This document shows positions 1-6,926 of a DNA stretch of 14,148 bases, piece by piece. Both the position numbers and the translations under genes were made by a program. The notes under the pieces are model-generated. The model did no database searches. It worked only from the letters and a program-made list of their open reading frames with translations, and had not been told where the DNA came from. Each line of letters starts with the position of its first letter. Position 1 is the stretch's first letter. Origin of the DNA: JAMCXS01 sp046705545 (lineage in GTDB: Bacteria > Acidobacteriota > Terriglobia > UBA7540); contig JBJKQF010000305.1 of assembly GCA_046705545.1 (NCBI GenBank), positions 1 to 14,148 on the forward strand, read 5' to 3'.

Positions 1-15
1 GGAACAGAGGGCTCA

Positions 16-2046
16 TCAGCCTTGAGGCGTTCCGTCTTCCTGCTGCGCCGCGCTCCCAACCGGAATAAATCCCGCCCCCTTCTCTCGCAGGGCCTTGACG
101 CGGTCCCGAAGCTGAGCCGCCTTTTCAAACTCAAACTCCTTGGCAGCGTCGCGCATCTGTTTCTCCAGGCTTGAGATCAGAGCGTCCAGTTGATCCTGAG
201 AAGTAACCTCCTCTGTGTCGGCTTCACTCGGAACCGTGACGTAGTCCGCCTCCGCAATGGCGACCAGCGCCATGTCCACAGGCTTGATGATGCTCTCCGG
301 GGTGATGCCGTTCGCCTCATTGTACTCCACCTGCTTGGCTCGCCGCCGCGCGGTTTCCGACATCGCTTCACGCATGGAGTCGGTAATTCGGTCGGCGTAG
401 AGAATCGCCCTCCCGTGCAGGTTTCGAGCGGCACGTCCCATGGTCTGGATCAAAGCGCCTGTGGAGCGAAGATAGCCTTCTTTATCCGCGTCCAGGATGG
501 CCACCAGCGAAACTTCCGGCAGATCAAGCCCTTCCCGAAGCAGATTGATGCCGATCAGAACGTCAAACTCGCCGCGTCGTAGGTCACGGAGAATCTTCAC
601 CCGCTCTAAAGTCTCAACCTCGGAGTGCAAATAACGGCAACGCACGCCGACTTCTGCGTAATACTCCGCCAGGTCCTCCGCCATGCGCTTGGTCAGCGTC
701 GTCACCAGGACTCGCTCGTTCGCTTCCGTGCGGGCGCGGATTTCTGCCAGAAGATCATCCACCTGGTTACGGGTGGGGCGGACTTCGATTTCGGGGTCCA
801 GCAGGCCCGTTGGACGGATGATCTGTTCGACCACTTCACCCCCCGATTTCGTCAGCTCGTAAGGGCCCGGCGTCGCGGAGACGTAAAGAACCTGACCCAC
901 GCGGTGTTCGAATTCCTCAAAAGTAAGGGGACGGTTGTCGAGGGCGGAGGGAAGCCTGAAGCCATAATCAACCAGGTTCTGTTTTCTTGAGCGGTCTCCC
1001 CGGTACATTCCGTGAAGTTGCGGGACGGTCTGGTGGCTCTCGTCAATAAAGATCAGCGCGTCCTGCGGCAGGTAATCGAGCAGGGTGGGTGGCGGCTCGC
1101 CCGGCAAACGGCCGGAAAGGTGCCGCGAATAGTTTTCGATGCCGTGGCAATACCCCATCTCCTTCATCATTTCCACGTCAAACATGGTGCGCTGATGGAT
1201 GCGCTGCGCTTCCACCACCTTTCCCTGCTTTTCCAGCTCGCCTCGCCACCACTCAAGCTCACTAAGAGTTCTTTCGATCGCCAATTCCCGTTTCTCGGGC
1301 GGCATCACGTAATGCGTGCGAGGGTAGATGGGCAGGCGCGTATAGGTTTGCTTGACCTGGCCGAAAAGCGGATCGATCTGAGCCAAGGATTCAACCTCAT
1401 CGCCCCAGAGCTCAATCCGGCAGGCGTTGTCGTCGTAAGTGGGATAGACTTCGATCACGTCGCCTCGAACCCGGAAAGTTCCCCGGCGAAAATCGGTATC
1501 GTTCCGCTCGTATTGGATCTCAACCAGCCGATGAAGGATATCCCGGCGAGAAATTCGTTGGCCCTTCTCCAGCAACAGCAGCATCCCATAGTAGGCTTCC
1601 GGCGATCCCAGGCCGTAAATGCAGCTTACGCTGGCCACAATCAGGCAGTCGCGGCGCTCGAACAGGGACCGGGTAGCAGACATGCGCAGCTTATCCAGCT
1701 CGTCGTTAACCGTAGCTTCCTTTTCAATGTAAACATCGCTGGAAGGCAGGTACGCTTCTGGCTGGTAATAATCGTAGTAGCTGACGAAATACTCCACCGC
1801 GTTCTGGGGGAAGAAACTCCTAAATTCATGATAGAGCTGGGCGGCAAGAGTCTTGTTATGAGCCAGAACCAGCGTCGGCCGGTTGACCGATTCCACCACC
1901 TTGGCCACCGTAAAGGTCTTTCCGGAGCCAGTGACCCCCAGCAGGACCTGGTGTTGGCGCCCGTCGGCAACACCGCGCAGCAGCTGCTCGATAGCAGCGC
2001 CTTGGTCTCCCTTGGGAACATAATTGGCGACCAGTTTGAAGTTCAT
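16..2046 (-). CDS. uvrB: UvrABC system protein B (excinuclease helicase-like subunit)
   Basis: UvrB takes over damaged DNA from UvrA, verifies the lesion with a beta-hairpin, and recruits UvrC for incision in nucleotide excision repair in the cytoplasm. The 676-residue length is usual for the family. Visible motifs are Walker A GVTGSGKT (37-44), the aromatic beta-hairpin YYDYYQPEAYLPSSDVYIEKE (about 90-110), DESHQ helicase motif II (335-339), a C-terminal helicase motif with QTMGRAARN, and a C-terminal UVR coiled-coil motif (about 620-655) that binds UvrC. The frame stays open 35 codons upstream, but the start at 2046 is chosen because MNFKLVANY is the normal UvrB N-terminus and a GGGAG Shine-Dalgarno precedes it. 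The longer form would also translate through the likely -10 box at 2096-2101. The gene is divergent from the hydrolase gene. I found no LexA box I would trust. Only 15 bases follow the stop, so its terminator is not visible. Confidence 0.98.
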   Translation of the reverse strand: MNFKLVANYVPKGDQGAAIEQLLRGVADGRQHQVLLGVTGSGKTFTVAKVVESVNRPTLVLAHNKTLAAQLYHEFRSFFPQNAVEYFVSYYDYYQPEAYLPSSDVYIEKEATVNDELDKLRMSATRSLFERRDCLIVASVSCIYGLGSPEAYYGMLLLLEKGQRISRRDILHRLVEIQYERNDTDFRRGTFRVRGDVIEVYPTYDDNACRIELWGDEVESLAQIDPLFGQVKQTYTRLPIYPRTHYVMPPEKRELAIERTLSELEWWRGELEKQGKVVEAQRIHQRTMFDVEMMKEMGYCHGIENYSRHLSGRLPGEPPPTLLDYLPQDALIFIDESHQTVPQLHGMYRGDRSRKQNLVDYGFRLPSALDNRPLTFEEFEHRVGQVLYVSATPGPYELTKSGGEVVEQIIRPTGLLDPEIEVRPTRNQVDDLLAEIRARTEANERVLVTTLTKRMAEDLAEYYAEVGVRCRYLHSEVETLERVKILRDLRRGEFDVLIGINLLREGLDLPEVSLVAILDADKEGYLRSTGALIQTMGRAARNLHGRAILYADRITDSMREAMSETARRRAKQVEYNEANGITPESIIKPVDMALVAIAEADYVTVPSEADTEEVTSQDQLDALISSLEKQMRDAAKEFEFEKAAQLRDRVKALREKGAGFIPVGSAAQQEDGTPQG

Positions 2047-2095
2047 TTGCTCCCGCTTGCCGTCTTGCTGAATTGACCGGAAAACCCAAAATCTT

Positions 2096-2101
2096 ATTAT
2101 A
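2096..2101 (-). promoter_or_regulatory. Candidate -10 box of the uvrB promoter
   Basis: The minus strand reads a perfect TATAAT, which would place transcription start near 2089 and give a leader of about 43 bases before the uvrB ATG at 2046. At 17-bp spacing the -35 position reads GCCTTT, a poor match, so the promoter may be weak or activator-dependent. Both the -10 match and the position are seen in the sequence; activity is inferred. Confidence 0.5.
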
Positions 2102-2173
2102 GCCTCACAATCCTGCGGAAAGGCGCGGCTTGGCATTACTATTGCCTGCACAGCAGTTCCGATGAGGTAAGCC

Positions 2174-2201
2174 TTGACACAAGGAAGCCGAACTCAATAG
2201 A
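2174..2201 (+). promoter_or_regulatory. Candidate promoter of the GH20 gene
   Basis: A perfect -35 TTGACA lies at 2174-2179. Sixteen bases later AATAGA (2196-2201) is the best -10, matching only three of six consensus bases. Transcription would start near 2208 and give a leader of about 63 bases holding the repeat at 2224-2244 and the GGAGG ribosome-binding site at 2261-2265. The strong -35 with a weak -10 makes this only a candidate. Confidence 0.35.
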
Positions 2202-2223
2202 CTGGCCCATTCCCACGATTGAA

Positions 2224-2244
2224 CAACCGGTTTTGCCCCGGTTG
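2224..2244. repeat. Inverted/direct repeat in the GH20 leader, possible operator
   Basis: CAACCGG (2224-2230) and CCGGTTG (2238-2244) form a perfect 7-bp inverted repeat with a 7-base loop. The same stretch contains the 8-bp palindrome AACCGGTT (2225-2232) and two direct copies of CCGGTT (2227 and 2238) spaced 11 bp, about one helical turn. It lies between the candidate promoter and the Shine-Dalgarno of the hydrolase gene, so it could be a repressor site or an mRNA hairpin. It is not followed by a T-run, so it is not an intrinsic terminator. Confidence 0.45.
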
Positions 2245-2270
2245 ATTCTTCCACGCCGCTGGAGGCCCTG

Positions 2271-4460
2271 ATGAAGTTCTTCAATCTTGCCCGACTGCCC
2301 GTCCTCAGAGCCCCCCTGCGCGGTTTGGTTCTTTTCCTGGTCCTGGCGGCCACGGTTGGAATGGCCGGAAAACTTCTGGCCATGCAGCCGCTTCTGGTCC
2401 CGCAACCCCGGCAACTGGAAAGCAGAGGACGTCCTTTTCAGGTGACCTCAAACCTGAAGATCGTCCTGATGACGCCCGTGGCTCCTCAAGATCGTTACGC
2501 GGCGCAAAGTGTTCAGCGGGAACTTGAGCTGGTAACCGGCCACCAGTTTGCCGTCGTAGCCCTGCCGGAGCCGCCGAAGGGTGCGCCCTCCATCATCATG
2601 GGGAGGTTCGACCAACCGCAAATGGAAGCCCTGCTCGGCGCATGGCACCTGGAAACAGAAGGCGTGGAGGATCAGGGTTACGTCCTTGAAGTCAAAGAGA
2701 ACAAAGTACTGGTGGCGGGGAAAGACAGCGCGGGACTCTTTTACGGCGCCCAGACACTGCGCCAGCTTGTGGTGCCCGGAAAAGACAACGCTGAGATTCT
2801 GGCGGCCCGGGTGCGTGACTGGCCGACCTTGCAATACCGCGGCACCCAGGTTGACCTAAGCCGCGGACCGGTTCCCAAGCTCAGCTACCTCAAATACATC
2901 GTCCGCACAATCGCACAATTCAAACTGAACCAACTCTACGTTTACATGGAAGACTCCTTCCGGCTAAACGGCCAACCGCTGGTGGGACTGCTCAGTGACA
3001 CCCTTTCACGCTCCGACTGGAACGATCTGGTGGCTTATGCCGCCCGCTACCATGTGGAGATTGTCCCATCCACCGAAGCGTGCGGACACCTGCACCAACT
3101 CCTTCGGTTTGAACAATATAGCGGCCTTGCCGAGTTGCCGCACGGGCATGTGCTGGCGCCCGAGGACCCCGGCGAGATCGGTTTTCTCAATAACATGTAT
3201 CAGCAAATGGTCCCGGTGTTCCCTTCCCCGTTTTATAACATCGGCTGCGATGAAACGGTTGAGCTAGGGAAAGGCCGCACGAAGGACCTGATCGCCAAGG
3301 AAGGTTACGGGCAAGTCTACGTTGACAATCTGATTCGCGTGGCGAAGCTGGTTGAAAGCTACAACAAGCAAGTCATGTTTTGGGGAGACATTGCCGTGGA
3401 GCATCCCGACATGATTTCCAGCCTACCCAAGAATTTGATTGTGGCGAGCTGGGAATATGCCGCCCAACCAAGTTACAGCCGCTGGCTCAAGCCTTTTGAG
3501 GGTACGGGAATGCGCATCTTTGTCTGCCCTTGGGCGGGCAATACCAAGTTGATCGTGCCGGACTACGAAGAAGCCGCCTACAACATCAGCCACTTTATCG
3601 CCGAGGGGAAAAATGCAGGGGCCATTGGGACCATCATCACCGTCTGGAATGACGACGGGGAGACGCTCTACGGGCCCAACTGGTGGTCGATCGTTTACGG
3701 TGCGGCGTGTGCCTGGGAACCCGGCGAACCTACCGTCCAGGATTTCAACCTCAAGTTCGATTGGGTATTTTACAGAAACACTGATCACCGCTTCGCCGAC
3801 GCAATCTTGGTCCTAGGACATCTTAACGAAGTGATGCGCGCTGCAAAGCCCATCGACACTTACGATATGCACTTCGGAGGTACCGGCGACCACCTGTTCT
3901 GGAGAGACCCGTTCTCCACTCTGGGACGGGAGGATACCCTGCAGGCGTTACCCGTCGCCTCGCTGATCCGGCAAACCGCCGAAGAGTCGTACACGGTTTT
4001 TGTGGAAGGCGCTTCGCGCGCCAAGCGCAACGCTAGCACCCTGGCAAGCCTGGAGTTCGCAGCGCTCCGATTGGACGCACTCGGCATGCGCTACCAGTAC
4101 GCTCAGGAAATCTCTGACCGCTACCTGGACGCGGTGCAGCAAGCTCAGCAAAACCACGAAGGATCGGTCGCCGCCGATATCTCCGAGATCACCTCCACGG
4201 ACGGCCGCCTCGAAGACCTGCGGGATTACAACACCCGCCTGAAGGAAATGTATCGCAAACTCTGGCTCAGCGAGAACCTTCCCACTTGGCTACCCAACGT
4301 GCTCCAGCTCTATGACCGCAACGGCCGCTTATGGCAGGACCTCATCGCAAAATTTGCCCAAATCCGGAGCGAGTACAAGCAGGGGAAACCACTTCCCTCC
4401 CCGGACTCCTTGGGTTTGCTGCCAGCCCAGCCCGCTGCGCAGCCACCGGCACAGCCCTAA
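2271..4460 (+). CDS. Secreted GH20 family beta-N-acetylhexosaminidase, GcnA/HexD-like
   Basis: Predicted to remove terminal beta-linked N-acetylglucosamine or N-acetylgalactosamine residues outside the cytoplasm. The 729-residue product starts with a likely signal peptide: basic residues, then a hydrophobic core at about 19-33, with cleavage possibly near residue 37. There is no lipobox cysteine. Residues about 40-180 look like the GH20b alpha/beta domain. The catalytic barrel begins around VDLSRG (194-199) and includes GHL (272-274) and IGCDET with the Asp-Glu pair D327-E328. In GH20 the Asp orients the substrate acetamido group and the Glu is the general acid. Likely substrate-pocket tryptophans are W394 and W459. 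After about 480 comes a long helical region and a Pro/Ala/Gln-rich end. IGCDE followed by LGKGR recalls the GcnA/HexD branch rather than classical chitobiases. A GGAGG at 2261-2265 supports the start. It is a single gene, convergent with the ribosomal operon. Family is fairly sure; the exact sugar is unknown. Confidence 0.83.
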   Translation: MKFFNLARLPVLRAPLRGLVLFLVLAATVGMAGKLLAMQPLLVPQPRQLESRGRPFQVTSNLKIVLMTPVAPQDRYAAQSVQRELELVTGHQFAVVALPEPPKGAPSIIMGRFDQPQMEALLGAWHLETEGVEDQGYVLEVKENKVLVAGKDSAGLFYGAQTLRQLVVPGKDNAEILAARVRDWPTLQYRGTQVDLSRGPVPKLSYLKYIVRTIAQFKLNQLYVYMEDSFRLNGQPLVGLLSDTLSRSDWNDLVAYAARYHVEIVPSTEACGHLHQLLRFEQYSGLAELPHGHVLAPEDPGEIGFLNNMYQQMVPVFPSPFYNIGCDETVELGKGRTKDLIAKEGYGQVYVDNLIRVAKLVESYNKQVMFWGDIAVEHPDMISSLPKNLIVASWEYAAQPSYSRWLKPFEGTGMRIFVCPWAGNTKLIVPDYEEAAYNISHFIAEGKNAGAIGTIITVWNDDGETLYGPNWWSIVYGAACAWEPGEPTVQDFNLKFDWVFYRNTDHRFADAILVLGHLNEVMRAAKPIDTYDMHFGGTGDHLFWRDPFSTLGREDTLQALPVASLIRQTAEESYTVFVEGASRAKRNASTLASLEFAALRLDALGMRYQYAQEISDRYLDAVQQAQQNHEGSVAADISEITSTDGRLEDLRDYNTRLKEMYRKLWLSENLPTWLPNVLQLYDRNGRLWQDLIAKFAQIRSEYKQGKPLPSPDSLGLLPAQPAAQPPAQP

Positions 4461-4545
4461 GCGCTCTCGCCCCCCTGCAATTCCCGGCCGCAGGTCAACC
4501 AATATGGCACAGCGCCAAGGAGTATCAACCTTTCAACTGCCTAGG

Positions 4546-4577
4546 AAAAAGAAAAGGCGCGACCGATGGCTCGCGCC
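4546..4577 (-). terminator. Intrinsic terminator of the ribosomal/rpoA operon
   Basis: Read on the minus strand, a perfect 7-bp stem GGCGCGA/TCGCGCC (arms 4571-4577 and 4556-4562, 8-base loop) is followed directly by TTTTCTTTTT (4555-4546). This is a textbook rho-independent terminator about 50 bases beyond the rplQ stop. On the plus strand the same hairpin has no T-run after it, so it would at best weakly stop transcripts from the hydrolase gene. I see no other plus-strand terminator in 4461-4627. Confidence 0.92.
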
Positions 4578-4606
4578 CCGTCAAATTATGGTTGCTAATC
4601 ATTCCC

Positions 4607-4620
4607 TGCCCAAATGGGCA
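4607..4620 (-). other. 3'-UTR hairpin just after rplQ
   Basis: The sequence TGCCCAAATGGGCA is a perfect inverted repeat starting 7 bases after the rplQ stop codon. On the minus strand an additional G-U and C-G pair can extend the stem. No T-run follows, so it is separate from the true terminator at 4546-4577. It may protect the mRNA 3' end; that role is inferred. Confidence 0.5.
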
Positions 4621-4627
4621 AGAAGAG

Positions 4628-5104
4628 TTACTTTTCCTCTTCGCCGACATTGGGCGGGAGTTGCTGCTGCTGGGCAGCGGCGTCCTCTGCAGCCTTCTTC
4701 CGCCGCTCCGCTCGTTTGGCAAGAAGTTCCGCCCGCTGTTGGAGAACCTGCGTTCCGATCAGTTCGAGGATCGCTGTATCAGCGCCGTCGCCACGTCGCC
4801 ACCCGGTCCGCACAATGCGAGTGTACCCGCCGTTGCGGGACTCAAACCTCTTGGCGACATCCTCAAAGAGTTTCTTGACGGCGGGTGCGGACAGGCAGTA
4901 ACTTGCCGCGAGACGCCGCGAGTGCAGGTCGCCCCGCTTGCCCCAGGTAATCACCCGCTCAGCTACGGCGCGTGCTTCCTTGGCTTTGGGAACCGTCGTT
5001 TCAATCCGCTCGTCCAGGATCAACGATGTCACCAAGTTTCGCAAAAGGGCGCGCCGATGTTCGGTGTTCCTGCCGAGTTTTCTTCCGTAGTTACGATGAC
5101 GCAT
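4628..5104 (-). CDS. rplQ: 50S ribosomal protein L17
   Basis: L17 is a large-subunit protein near the peptide exit tunnel, normally encoded last in the alpha operon, as here. The 158-residue product begins with the family signature MRHRNYGRKLGRNTEHRRALLRNL, broken here as MRHRNYGRKLGR then NTEHRR. The conserved core ends at about ILELIG (112-117). Residues 118-158 form an extra charged, Ala/Gln-rich tail ending in GEEEK, longer than the short tail of E. coli L17. The start at 5104 is preferred over an in-frame ATG 7 codons upstream, which would lie inside rpoA, because RHRNYGRKL is the family N-terminus. The start lies 2 bases after the rpoA stop, and its AGGAAAG Shine-Dalgarno is inside the last rpoA codons, so translation is probably coupled. 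The operon terminator follows. Confidence 0.97.
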   Translation of the reverse strand: MRHRNYGRKLGRNTEHRRALLRNLVTSLILDERIETTVPKAKEARAVAERVITWGKRGDLHSRRLAASYCLSAPAVKKLFEDVAKRFESRNGGYTRIVRTGWRRGDGADTAILELIGTQVLQQRAELLAKRAERRKKAAEDAAAQQQQLPPNVGEEEK

Positions 5105-5106
5105 GG

Positions 5107-6129
5107 TTAGCTTTCCTGCCCCCAAACGGGCTGGTCTGAAGGCTCCGGGCTCAGCGGAAGCGGATTGCCCCGCTCATCAAACTTCATGCCCAGCCCCAGG
5201 CCCATGGCGTGGAGAATCTCTTTGATTTCGTTAAGAGATTTGCGGCCGAAATTCTTGGTCTTCAGCATTTCCTGTTCGGACTTTTGAACCAGCTCACGGA
5301 TGGTGGCGATATTGGCGTTCTTAAGGCAATTGTAGGAACGCACGGAGAGTTCCAGTTCCTCCACCGAGCGGTCAAGGTTTTCGTTGTAGACGACAGCCGG
5401 TTTTTCTTCGATGGCCTCCTCGGAAACCGCGCCTTCCTCGAAATTGATAAAGATGTTCATGTGGTCTTTAAGAAGCTTGGCCGCCAGTCCGATTGCGTCC
5501 TGCGGCGTGACCGCTCCATTGGTCCAGACGTCCAGAGTGAGTTTGTCGTAATCCGTCATCTGCCCCAGCCGAGCTGCCTCCACGGCATAGTTCACCTTGC
5601 GAATCGGAGAGTGGACCGAGTCCACCGGAATGTAGCCGATCGGGAGGTCTTCATCAAAGTTCTTCTCGGCTGAAACGTAGCCCCGGCCGTTCTTGACCCG
5701 CATTTCAATCCGCAGGCTGCCGCCTTCACTCACCGTAGCGATATAGGCGTCCTTGTCCAGGATTTCAATCTCAGCGTTCTCCTGGATCATGCGCGAGGTC
5801 ACTTCGCCCGGCTTATCAACCTCGAGGATCAGAGACTTGGGCCCCTCGGCATTCATCTTCAAAGGAATCTGCTTAAGGTTCAAGATGATGTCCGTGGCGT
5901 CTTCCACCACGCCGGGAATGGACGAAAACTCGTGCATCACGCCTTCAATCTTAACCGCCGTGATCGCAGCCCCTTCAATCGAGGAAAGCAGGACCCGCCG
6001 CAGCGCGTTGCCGATCGTTGTTCCGAAGCCACGCTCAAAGGGCTGGGCCGTATACTGCCCGTACTTGTCGGTCAGTGTATCGGTATTGCATACCATCCGC
6101 TTGGGCTTTTGAAAGCCTTTCCAGAGCAT
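5107..6129 (-). CDS. rpoA: DNA-directed RNA polymerase subunit alpha
   Basis: Alpha forms the dimer on which beta and beta' assemble, and its C-terminal domain contacts UP elements and activators. The 340-residue length is normal. The N-terminal assembly domain shows PFERGFGTTIGNALRRVLLSS (about 29-49, given here as PFERGFGTTI and GNALRRVLLSS). A linker after about 235 leads to the C-terminal domain (about 255-325). In VRSYNCLK, R264 and N267 correspond to the DNA-contacting R265 and N268 of E. coli, so UP-element recognition should be kept. NFGRKSLNEIKEIL follows as the expected helix-hairpin-helix. A strong GGGAGGTGA Shine-Dalgarno precedes the ATG at 6129. The N-terminus MLWKGFQKPKR is what I recall from Acidobacteriota. 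The gene lies 63 bases after rpsD and is tightly linked to rplQ. Confidence 0.99.
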   Translation of the reverse strand: MLWKGFQKPKRMVCNTDTLTDKYGQYTAQPFERGFGTTIGNALRRVLLSSIEGAAITAVKIEGVMHEFSSIPGVVEDATDIILNLKQIPLKMNAEGPKSLILEVDKPGEVTSRMIQENAEIEILDKDAYIATVSEGGSLRIEMRVKNGRGYVSAEKNFDEDLPIGYIPVDSVHSPIRKVNYAVEAARLGQMTDYDKLTLDVWTNGAVTPQDAIGLAAKLLKDHMNIFINFEEGAVSEEAIEEKPAVVYNENLDRSVEELELSVRSYNCLKNANIATIRELVQKSEQEMLKTKNFGRKSLNEIKEILHAMGLGLGMKFDERGNPLPLSPEPSDQPVWGQES

Positions 6130-6192
6130 AATCCCTTCACCTCCCTGAAGCCGCTACCACGGTCTCCAGTAATCTGAATCTTGAATCAACCG

Positions 6193-6822
6193 CTATTTCG
6201 AATAAAGCTCGACGATCATCTGTTCTTGGATCGGGAAGCTCACATCCTCGCGCTTGGGCATTGAAATCACCTGAGCCTTCAGATTCTCCCTGTCAAGCGA
6301 CAGCCAGGAAGGAACACCGCGATTCCCCGCCATATCGAGCGACCTTTGGATCACCGCCAGGTTGCGGCTCTTCTCCCGAACCGCCACCACCTGCCCCGGA
6401 ACCACCTGGAAAGAGGGAATGCTTACCTTCCTCCCGGAAACTTCGATGTGGCCGTGGCGAACCAACTGGCGCGCTTCCGCGCGCGACGTCGCCATCCCCA
6501 GCCGATAAACAACGTTATCCAGCCTTTGTTCGAGCATCATCAGCAGCATCTCGCCGGTAACACCCTTACGGCTGGCCGCAGTCTCAAAATAGTTGCGGAA
6601 CTGATCCTCCAGCACCTGATAGAGCCGCCGGACTTTCTGCTTCTCCCGAAGCTGGATGCCATACCCATGCGGCTTGGGACGCCGAGCCTTCCCGTGCTCG
6701 CCGGGAGGGAAATTCCGCTTCTCAATGGCGCACTTGTCCGTCAGGCAGCGCTGACCTTTTAAGAAGAGCTTTTGCCCTTCGCGCCGGCATAGCCGGCAAA
6801 CTGCTTCGCGATATCTTGCCAA
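6193..6822 (-). CDS. rpsD: 30S ribosomal protein S4, zinc-binding form, TTG start
   Basis: S4 binds 16S rRNA early in small-subunit assembly and in several bacteria represses its own operon. The 209-residue product carries C9, C12, C26 and C31, the four-cysteine zinc site of the zinc-binding S4 type. The S4 RNA-binding domain (about 98-160) contains RLDNVVYRLGMATSRAEARQLVRHGHI, seen here as RLDNVVYRLG and ARQLVRHGHI. The end IQEQMIVELYSK is typical. The start codon is TTG (6822-6820): the first codons are TTG GCA AGA TAT, matching the family MARY N-terminus, and a strong GAGGAGG lies 5-6 bases upstream. No ATG fits. The 104-base gap to rpsK holds a hairpin at 6863-6877 that could be an S4 regulatory site. 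Confidence 0.98.
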   Translation of the reverse strand: MARYREAVCRLCRREGQKLFLKGQRCLTDKCAIEKRNFPPGEHGKARRPKPHGYGIQLREKQKVRRLYQVLEDQFRNYFETAASRKGVTGEMLLMMLEQRLDNVVYRLGMATSRAEARQLVRHGHIEVSGRKVSIPSFQVVPGQVVAVREKSRNLAVIQRSLDMAGNRGVPSWLSLDRENLKAQVISMPKREDVSFPIQEQMIVELYSK

Positions 6823-6862
6823 ACAACCCTCCTCTAACTTCTCACCTTGGCAAAGTCAGCAC

Positions 6863-6877
6863 CGGAGAGCTTCTCCG
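6863..6877 (-). promoter_or_regulatory. Hairpin in the rpsK-rpsD gap, possible S4 regulatory site
   Basis: CGGAGA and TCTCCG form a perfect 6-bp stem with a 3-base GCT/AGC loop; a further CAG/CTG pairing across a small bulge can lengthen it. It lies 41-55 bases upstream of the rpsD start, in the longest intercistronic gap of the operon (104 bases), with no T-run after it. S4 autoregulation through leader RNA is known in other bacteria; an equivalent role here is inferred from position only. Confidence 0.4.
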
Positions 6878-6926
6878 CTGCTCAATTTTCGTTACTCCCG
6901 GACCCTTTTCGAACCACGCGCGGTGC

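Noticed and set aside
1012..2076. A 354-codon open frame on the plus strand opposite uvrB
   Set aside because: It is fully antisense to a canonical uvrB, shows no protein family features, and is expected from codon bias in GC-rich DNA.
2047..2151. N-terminal extension of UvrB by 35 residues
   Set aside because: It would translate through the likely -10 box, has no similarity to UvrB N-termini, and the ATG at 2046 has a good Shine-Dalgarno.
2220..2232. Possible LexA (GAAC-N4-GTTC) box
   Set aside because: The sequence is GAAC AACC GGTT, which does not keep the second half-site; no other candidate was seen.
4331..5110. A 259-codon plus-strand frame spanning the end of the hydrolase gene and rplQ antisense
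   Set aside because: It overlaps two well-supported genes and the operon terminator and shows no recognisable domain.
6130..6192. Tandem GATTCA-like repeats in the rpsD-rpoA gap
   Set aside because: Only two short imperfect copies (GATTCA AGATTCA) that are likely chance; no structure or signal goes with them.
6905..6920. tRNA-like T-arm string GGTTCGAAA on the minus strand
   Set aside because: No acceptor, D or anticodon arm can be formed around it and the gap is too short for a tRNA.
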